Positions 56,841 through 64,000 of a DNA stretch of 64,000 nt are shown piece after piece. The notes under the pieces were generated by a model, which did not search any database, was not told where the DNA came from, and saw only the letters and a program-made list of their open reading frames with translations. The DNA is taken from contig BCHH01000012.1 of assembly GCA_001599595.1 (NCBI GenBank), positions 574,813 to 638,812 on the forward strand, given 5' to 3'. Position 1 is the first letter of the stretch; each line of letters begins with the position of its first letter. Made by a program: the position numbers and the translations under genes. Source of the stretch: Beverwykella pulmonaria (taxonomy: Eukaryota; Ascomycota; Dothideomycetes; Pleosporales; Melanommataceae).

Positions 56841-57479
56841 TTAACAATTGTGTGTGATCCTAAACCCAGCAGTCGGGAATGCGTTGTCCTTCCAAAACTC
56901 CACGCCCCCTATATTCGTCTCTGGCGCAATCGCAACCCTAAAGGTCATCGTCGGTTGACAACCCGCCGAATTGATAACAATCTTCATATCTTCCCTGAGC
57001 GCCTGATCCGTCGGCAAGTTCGGTGTATTTCCAAAAAGATACGTTGGCTTTGGCGCAGTGCTCCAGCTCACATTCGGCGGAATCGGATCACTCACCCGGT
57101 ACACGTATAGCTTGTTTGTTCCGCCACCCAGACCGAGAAGGGCCCAGTACCCTTTTGGGAAAATGAGCTCGAGCTGGCAGCCCCAAGCGTTGGAGGGGAT
57201 GTTACTGAATTGAAGCAGTGTGTCGATGTCAAGGCCGTTCGGGATTGGGCGTGAACTGATGACACTTGGATCTTTCCAAGCAAGGAAATAGCTACCGTTT
57301 GCGGCGCGATGTGTGGGATCTTGTTTTTCGATGAATCCCATGTAGGTTGGGTTTTCGATTACGCATGCTCTGGTGGCGGGAGGAGAGTGTTTTGGTTGGG
57401 GTGGTGTTGGTGAAGTTGATGAGGACTGTGCGAGGAGGCATACGGAGAGAAGTGTTGAAGTGAGTGAAGATAGCTTCAT
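56841..57479 (-). CDS. Small secreted protein with But2 C-terminal-like domain
   Basis: Single exon, 212 residues. A signal peptide (MKLSSLTSTLLSVCLLAQSS) is followed by a Pro/Ser-rich linker and a beta-rich domain with four cysteines: Cys39, one in NAWGCQLELIFPKGYWALLG, one in INSAGCQPTMTFRVAIA and the last at the very end (GFRITHNC). This pattern fits the fungal But2 C-terminal domain, named after a fission yeast ubiquitin-like-binding protein but found mainly in secreted ascomycete proteins of unknown role. It is a candidate apoplastic or effector-like protein; no enzyme motif is seen. Confidence 0.75.
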   Translation of the reverse strand: MKLSSLTSTLLSVCLLAQSSSTSPTPPQPKHSPPATRACVIENPTYMGFIEKQDPTHRAANGSYFLAWKDPSVISSRPIPNGLDIDTLLQFSNIPSNAWGCQLELIFPKGYWALLGLGGGTNKLYVYRVSDPIPPNVSWSTAPKPTYLFGNTPNLPTDQALREDMKIVINSAGCQPTMTFRVAIAPETNIGGVEFWKDNAFPTAGFRITHNC

Positions 57480-59577
57480 CGTGATGATATTAGTTGTTGG
57501 TAATCAGTAATAGTCTTCTTGGGAGATGGGACAAATGTGGGCGTTTCTAGTGAGCAAAGAATTGATGGAAAGTTATGAAGAGTAGAAGTAGGGGATGAGC
57601 GGCACCGTTATCGCGCATCACGTTGTAAGTAGTGTGGAAGCAAAAGAGTCGCTGATCAATAATACTTCCTGCAAGTATCACCAGTCTTCGAGATGTTTGT
57701 TCGTATAGCTTAGGTAATGGAAGGTGATAGTTAGTGATATCACCTGATCACACCATCTTTATGCTACCCTAGTCACAAAACTTACTAGGGTCATTGTATG
57801 CTGCTTGTCACATGTATATCTATTATCAGCCCCTCTGTAGTTGCATTTTTGGTTTCCAGCCTGTGGTGCCTGTCATAAATTTAATATCGCAGCATACGAA
57901 GTCTGGACTCAAATGGCGACTAATGTCGATTCCTGTATATTGACTAAGCACGTAAAGACCCTCTTACCCTTTCTGTCCATTATACATAGTCATGGAAGCA
58001 ATAGATTATTTCCTTCAATAGCAATTGTCGATCTCAGCCGACCGACACACCTCGAAGCATTTTTCTCCTTTCTTACATCCGCACAAGGTAGCTTATTGAG
58101 ATGGAGCCTGTCTTTAGAAGAATGAAAGTTAAATATCCCTGCAACATCAATAAAAGTTCTCGCAAGAGTGGGGAACGAATATAGTTAGACAGAAGGGAGG
58201 ATAGAGAATAAGAAAGAAAAATCGTGTCCGTGATTAGCCAAAGTGATTGCGAGCCTGGTTCTACAGCTACCGTTTGGATGCGTGAGACCTAGACGGCACA
58301 GTCTGCGTAGAAGCAAATTGACAAATATAGTAAAATAATATAGGGTGACGGAGTAGTGTTGGGAAGAAGAAAATAAAATAGTAAGAGCGGCTAGGACGGA
58401 TAGGGCGAGTAAAGTGAGAAATAAGAGTATAGGGAGGCAATAAGAGGGAGAATAAAAAACAATGAAGGAAGGAGCTCGATGGAGGACGTCGAGGCACATT
58501 GCTAGTTTGGGCGCAGCGCGAAAAGTAGAAGCACGGCACTCTTGGTTGCGAGAGCGCTGTACATTCTCAGGAGAGAATATCTAGATACTAAGAGTCCAAA
58601 ATAGGGTCCCTTAGTTATATTTAGGAGTTGCTACGGTCTAGTTCTGGTCACTCCTGTAACTGCTTAGACTCCCTTGCCCTAATTTAGCCCGGGCTCAGGT
58701 GTGCCTGGCTCAAGTGTTGCTTGTGCTGGTTCAGGAGCAGTTCAGTTCCCTAAACGGGAAAGGAAAAGGCTTGTAGTTAGATTAGAGTGTTAGGCTACTT
58801 GTATTCTGTACTATGATATACACACATATCGTGGTGGAGGACAAGAGTGTGTGGTATAGAAATATCACACGGGGGTAGGAGGGCGACTCGCAGCCATGAG
58901 ATGTCCGAAGCAGCAATGCACTGAGGGAGGGGGAATCAAGGTGGAGGTTCGGCAGTTGACTATTGTAATTTCGTTGTATCGAGCTACCAAACTAAAAATG
59001 AAAGAAAGATATGGATCAAAGATATAAGAAATGTTCGTGATCTCCTTGAGTTGAGGGTTGTGTGTCTGGTGGGGTTCAGTTTTTCGTCAAAGTGATGATG
59101 GTCTGTCTCGTTTTTTCGTGATTGATCGATGGGCGTCGTGTTCGGATCCCCATATATATGCCGCGTTGAGTGATGACGAAGCAAGCATCGGACAGAGAAA
59201 CCAAGACCCGTTCCCTGCACCATGCATCCAAGCCTTCAACCCGTGCCAGTGTTGTATTCGCGCAAAGTAGCACTTTGCTACGGCGCAATGTGTGTTTATT
59301 GTAGCACTAACATCTAAATACGACGTTCTAGCATTGGATTTACTGTTATAGCTTCGGTCTATAACTTTCTTTTTATTACTTTCTGTAATACCTTTCTACA
59401 GTGCCGTGCAATATCGGCTTCCGGTTTTTGCATCCTACAGAAATTCACCCTACAACAATCTTAGCACATTTATAATATGCCAGAATCACTAATATTCCCC
59501 TCTATACTTCCTGTTTGCGCCGTCTTTACTAGCGGTAAGAAATCGACAAGTCATTGTCACTTAGACATCAGCCTGGG
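57480..59577. other. Long intergenic region, no gene supported
   Basis: About 2.1 kb. Short AT-rich frames (for example 57841-58125, plus) have no family features. The stretch 58560-58830 contains AT-rich, LTR-like text but no paired ends. A hairpin GTAGCACTTTGCTAC lies at about 59266-59280. Confidence 0.4.
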
Positions 59578-60000
59578 CTAGATCCTGAATGCTCCCAAAT
59601 CGATTTGCTCTGCATTTCCCTCGTTTAGGTTCACGGGTATAGAGCCGCGTACTTCGTCAAGGAACAGATTTGTGACATCAAGCCCCTTTAGGTCATTATA
59701 TCCTTTCATCTCCCAGCCCAGACCCTCCACAAATGCTACGACTGCCGCCTTCACCGCATCTGCATCTTCGTATTCATACGCCCAACACTTGCGCACAATT
59801 TCGCCCATATACTCCGCTTCTAGCGGCGGCCACAACCTGCGAGGAGATTTAGGTGTAGGCATCTGAGGACCAGGCTCGGGCTGTTGGCTCGGACTGTTGG
59901 ACCAAGCGCCCGTCATGAGCTGGTATACCACGCATCCGTACCAAATGGTCCCTTGCGGTCCGTGAGGACTGCTGCTTTCTCCTACTACCAATGTTTTTAA
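59578..60000 (-). pseudogene. C-terminal fragment of a protein kinase-like gene
   Basis: The minus frame from about 60000 to 59578 reads GTIWYGCVVYQLMTGAW, then a Pro-rich insert, then WPPLEAEYMGEIVRKCWAYE and a terminal 50 residues (WEMKGYNDLKGLDVTNLFLD). This looks like the last lobe of the small fungal kinase-like proteins common in Dothideomycetes, where a tyrosine/Ser-Thr kinase fold ends with IVRKCW. No catalytic loop (HRD), DFG or glycine loop is found upstream. Instead the DNA turns into repetitive triplets and then a Helitron fragment at about 60190. I infer that the 5' part was lost or displaced by the insertion. Confidence 0.5.
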
Positions 60001-60193
60001 GTTTTTACCTTCTCTAGCCGTCGTCGTCGTCGTTGTCGAAAGTATGCACGTTTTGTCCGTGCCCACCAATCTGGTCTGTGCGAAAGTCCGTCAGCTCTAT
60101 AACAGAGAAGCCGTTTTTCCGTTTTATTTGTCTCCCCCTTTTTGCTCTACTGCAACTATCTGTTTTTCCTACCTCTTTTATTTATTTGTTAAC

Positions 60194-61254
60194 ATGCCGC
60201 GACGTGGTTCTCAGCAGCAGCAGCGTGAGCAAGCTATTAATCCTCCTGACTTTTTGTTAGCTGTCAGCTATTACTCTTCTGCAATTTACTGCATGCAGTC
60301 TGTACTTATTACTTTGGACATGTAATTTCTGCTAATTACTATTAGACAAGCTGCTGCCGCCGCCTGCATTAGTCCTCTACTTCTGCGCTGCCCAAAGGCT
60401 CTGTTATATAAGGCAGCCTTCTATACCTCACACTCTTAATCCTATACCTGCTCCTCCTAATAACAATGCTTAGGGCAAGGCAGGTTAGTCAAAAACCTGC
60501 CAAACTTTGATCTAGCGCCTAGCCACCCCATAAACACTGTCTTTTGCAGCCGCTGCCTTACGTACAGGCCGCTGAGCGACTTCTGTCTAAACTGTATTAG
60601 CGTCCCTTTTCAACCGTGCACGTCGTGCGGCTCTGTCTGTCTATCCTTTCCCTCCCTCTTTGCCTCTGATTACGCCTATCAGTCCCGCCGTTGCCGTCCG
60701 CGTCTCTCTTCTGCGTCTAATATGACCACTCCTCTAGCGCAGCGCCCCTGCATTAATGCTCTGCTAGCTCCTTCTGTACTGCAAGAGCCGCAGGATTAGC
60801 AAGCACAGCAGGAACAGAAAGATGCTCCTGTGAGTAGACCATACAATGCAGACCCCCCGCCCACTGTGCCTGATTTACGGTCACGACGTTTACTAGAGAT
60901 GCTGCTAGACAGCAATTACTATGATATTGGATCACTTTAGCGTACCTCCTGCATCTGCTGCAGAGCCTTCTTCTAGATTAATAAGTGGGCGGCTGGCTCA
61001 ACGGCGCCGTAGACCCACTCGAATTCAAGCTGCTGCCCTGCTATCTCTACAACCTTGCACAGGGCAACAGGCCTAGATCGCGCGATTTTCGGAACAACCT
61101 GCGAGCGTACAATTCCGCTTTTGCCTTTATCTCTTAGCTCTTATACTCTAAGAATCTTCCTGTTTTCCCCCTTCTCAGCGTCCAATTCCTGCTAAAATCT
61201 AGCCCTGCTGGCCCTAGGAATGGCATTTCTGATACAATCCTAGAGCGTGACTTT
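60194..61254 (+). mobile_element. Decayed Helitron, N-terminal part of the Rep/helicase protein
   Basis: A start MPRRGSQQQQREQAINPPDF is followed, in shifting frames with many stops, by a Cys-rich segment (about 60540-60640: SRCLTYRPLSDFCLNCIS then CTSCGS). After that come DLRSRRLLEMLLDSNYYDIG and, near 61080, RDFRNNLRAYNSAFAFIS. That last string is the hallmark opening of the Helitron helicase-like N-terminal domain in fungi. The Rep HUH motif and helicase are absent, so the copy is truncated. Many stops are TAG or TAA where CAG/CAA would be expected, which fits C-to-T decay such as RIP. Confidence 0.65.
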
Positions 61255-64000
61255 TAAACTGCCGAAGATTAATCGATACGTATTGAGCAACCACGGCTCC
61301 GGGGTGTAATTATAGCGAGATGATGGGCATCTATATCATTCTCATCTGGCTGGATCGATGGTGTGATGGTCGTCCTTGAGCTTAGCAGGGTGAACTTGGC
61401 AGGTCCAAGCGTGTCAATGCGAGCAGTTTCCATGGCGTCGGCTACGGTGACCGACCGGTGTGAAGCCGATACTGGGGACGGGTGTTGGGATAGGGAGCGA
61501 GAGGGACGGGAACCAGAGGCACAATGGATGCAGCATGTACTGTGCTCCACTCCAATATTTAGTCACAGGAGACTACATATGTATAGCTTACTAGGGTTAG
61601 CTTGCGGCAGTTTGACCACGTGGGACTATAGCCTTTGTTTAATGACTTGGCAGACTTTTGTTCGACGTCTTGGCAGACGCTGTTTAGGAGTTGGGAGGGT
61701 TCCTGGTAAAGTAGAGTGGAGCTATCGACGCAAAAGGTCCTCTCGGTATCGTTTGTCAAATGGTAGACAGGTGCTCCTTGCCTCCCACTACCGTGTCATG
61801 GGAAAGCTGAGACACACCCTTCATGTCAAAGCTGTGTCTGAAGTCTAGGCAAACACGCGTACGTCTTGCCTCCGTACCGGTACTATGGTCTGGCAATACA
61901 AACGAAGGAGAGCGAGACCCTGAACCCAGGACGTAAGCCACTCAGCGTGTTTTCTCGAAGCAAAACTCGCATCGCGCGACCTTCTAGTCCGTTCTGGGGA
62001 TCCCGCGACGCAGATCTGCGCGAATCACGCTCACATCCTCAGATCAAATGCGGGTGTCGGAGATGCTGGGTTCAACCCGACGTCATCTGGGCGAATCAGG
62101 TTGTGATAAAGTGTGATAAAAGTGTGGTGCCACACGTGGTAGCTGCATGACAAAGATTGGCATGCTTGAATCGTGCTGCAGAGAGTGAGAGTGAGAGAAT
62201 GGGTGTGATGTGATGTGTGCGTGAGAAAAGTCCGGAATATCGACAATGGCGTATATGCATCCGTGTGGGGAGGCGAAGAGACGGCGCAAACTCAATTGCG
62301 CGTGTCGCTTCTGGCGGGTGGTAGCACAGCCGCGAATGCAAAGAAATAAGAAGCTGGAAGATACGACGGCACCCGCGGTACTCAGATAATGGACTGCGGG
62401 AAGGGGAAGTCACAGCTGTATAGACAAGATGCAGGCTCACAAGAGGTATGACGTTGAAATACGGTTGACTTAGCGAGGCCGTACCGCACCTGCACGCTGA
62501 TCATCCAGAGTTCGGACCCTACAAGAAGGGAAGCCGTGAACTTGAGTTCATCGATGAGGGCTTCAGGCTGGCCGTTGGTTGGCCTGGCTTTGGTGAGATG
62601 AGAAATGCCCGTCTCACCAGATGTTCGCCATCAAGCGTCGTCACAATTCGCCGTCCTCGTGGCGGCCATGTGGATGTGGATGTTGGCGCCCACTCGGGCC
62701 ATCGGGAGCACCAGCACTCCACACCACTCGGGACTATGGACCCTCCACTCTCCGCCAGTACGTCGGCGGCAGACATTGTCTTTTTCTAGTCGCCACCTTT
62801 CACGCCTTGGTGCCTACCGAGTCAGAGTCGCTCAGCTGTCAGCAGCCATGATGCGCAAGAATCTTCGAGGTGGTCGCGCGGCCCCGCGTTTCGGAGGATG
62901 CCAGGGGACCCTCAAATAGAGTTTCCTCTGCTTCGAGGTGCGCCCTGCAGCATACACCAAAAACTGGGAGCGTGAAGCAAGTGACGTGATGAACATGGTT
63001 TCTCTGCGCATAAATGCACACAGAAACTTTTCGCCTTCGCAGGTGCCATTCCTGCATGCCATGTTCGCCGCTAGGGCCCACCGGGCAACCAGTCGCCGTT
63101 TTGTCACGCTCTGAAAACGAAACTCTAAACAGTGCAGCGTGACTCAGCTCGACTCGACTCGGGATGCTGCTGAGTGCGCGGTTGGCCGAGGATGCGCTGG
63201 GGAGTTGCAGCGAGAATTCCAAGAGAACAGCGGCATGCTAGCTTTAAGCTTGCAGCCTCTCCGCCAGGCAGCGGAGAGCGGTTCCGGCAGAATGTGCGAC
63301 GGAGATCGTACTAAAGGAGTCGCTCGGTCGACGAGCCGTGACGGGTGCAGAGAGCCGACCGACAGGCCGCACGGCAGACACACGGCACACGGCAGACAAA
63401 CAGCAGATGCGCAGAGGCAGCACGACACGCGGCAACGCGTTCGCCGCGGCCCCTTCTGTAGAGTCTCTCTCCAGCCTCCAGTCTCTAGCCTCCAGCCTCA
63501 CCGGGGCATGAAATATCCGACAGCAAACGGCCTGGCCCGCCCAACCCCATTCGGCACCGCGGAGCGTAACATAACTGCCAATAAAATGAAGACCTGCACG
63601 CCACACCGGGGCCCTAACACTGTCTACCGTTGGCTGTGCCGTGCGCCAACTTGCAGGCCCACTTAGAGGCGTCGCCGGATTCGCCCCACGGCAGGGGTTG
63701 CGAGACAGCCTGCAGTGCGTGCACCCACACCCTCGTCCATGCCGTTTTCACTACGCCGACTACGGAACAATATTGCCATGCCCCGGCAAGGGCTCAGAGA
63801 AGCCTCACGCCTCAGTTCCTGCCCTCGGCCGGTGCTCCCAGTCTATCGAACCTGTTTGCTGCATCCGTACATCTCCTATATCCCCATTCACGGTCGCAGC
63901 TCCCCGCAAACGCTCTCTCTTCTCTCTTCTCAACGAATCCTTGCCCCGTCGCCGTATTCCTGCCTGTCTGCAGCAGAGCAAACCCTCACGCTGCACCCAG
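61255..64000. other. Right-end region, no gene supported
   Basis: About 2.7 kb. From about 62500 the DNA becomes GC-rich and frames of 60-175 codons open on both strands, but they overlap and have no family motifs. Short repeats are visible: CACGGCAGACA-type units at about 63370-63405 and CAGCCTCCAG-type units at 63472-63502. It may be the promoter or 5' leader of a gene beyond the window. Confidence 0.4.

Overview
The window looks like nuclear DNA of a filamentous ascomycete (Pezizomycotina; Dothideomycetes is my best guess, from protein style rather than a search). The signs are split genes with short GT-AG introns of about 45-90 nt, branch sites of the CTAAC/CTGAC type, fungal-specific families (PFS2, TRM732, SNX41, VPS17, a Zn2Cys6 regulator, a But2-domain protein, GT69) and a WD40 tail of the HET-E/NACHT type. 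All exon joins were made by hand from splice signals and reading frame. Every multi-exon model that I call as a named gene closes in frame.

The left part (about 6.3-25 kb) is dense and mostly housekeeping: VPS17 (-) and mitochondrial EF-G2 (+) share a 198-bp divergent promoter. They are followed by PFS2 (-), a DGAT1-type acyltransferase (+), an SLC35F1/F2/F6-like transporter (-), eIF5 (-), bifunctional THI6 (+) and a secreted FAD-linked oxidase (-). Before this block lie the partial WD40 gene (1-325) and an amidase (-).

The middle and right parts mix core genes with accessory and mobile DNA. A fungal membrane-protein gene (26.8-28.4 kb) is followed by two solo LTRs of one family in opposite orientation, each with its own 5-bp target duplication. 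Then come the 10-exon TRM732/THADA-like gene (31.4-36.9 kb), a small membrane protein, SNX41, a ZRT3-like zinc transporter with a 15-nt microexon, and a GT69 mannosyltransferase. A complete 9-exon Zn2Cys6 regulator stands head-to-head with a secreted, probably GPI-anchored type-B carboxylesterase whose nucleophile serine is replaced by alanine. A single-exon calpain-like protease lies between two solo LTRs of a second family that carry different numbers of CACGTG motifs. A secreted But2-domain protein follows. The right end holds a kinase-like C-terminal fragment next to a decayed Helitron N-terminal region, then about 2.7 kb with no gene I can support.

Functional links that can be argued: VPS17 and SNX41 are both SNX-BAR-type endosomal sorting factors; DGAT1 and the SLC35-like protein are membrane proteins of the secretory pathway; the regulator and the esterase may form a local regulatory pair. 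No biosynthetic cluster, CRISPR array, tRNA or rRNA was recognised.
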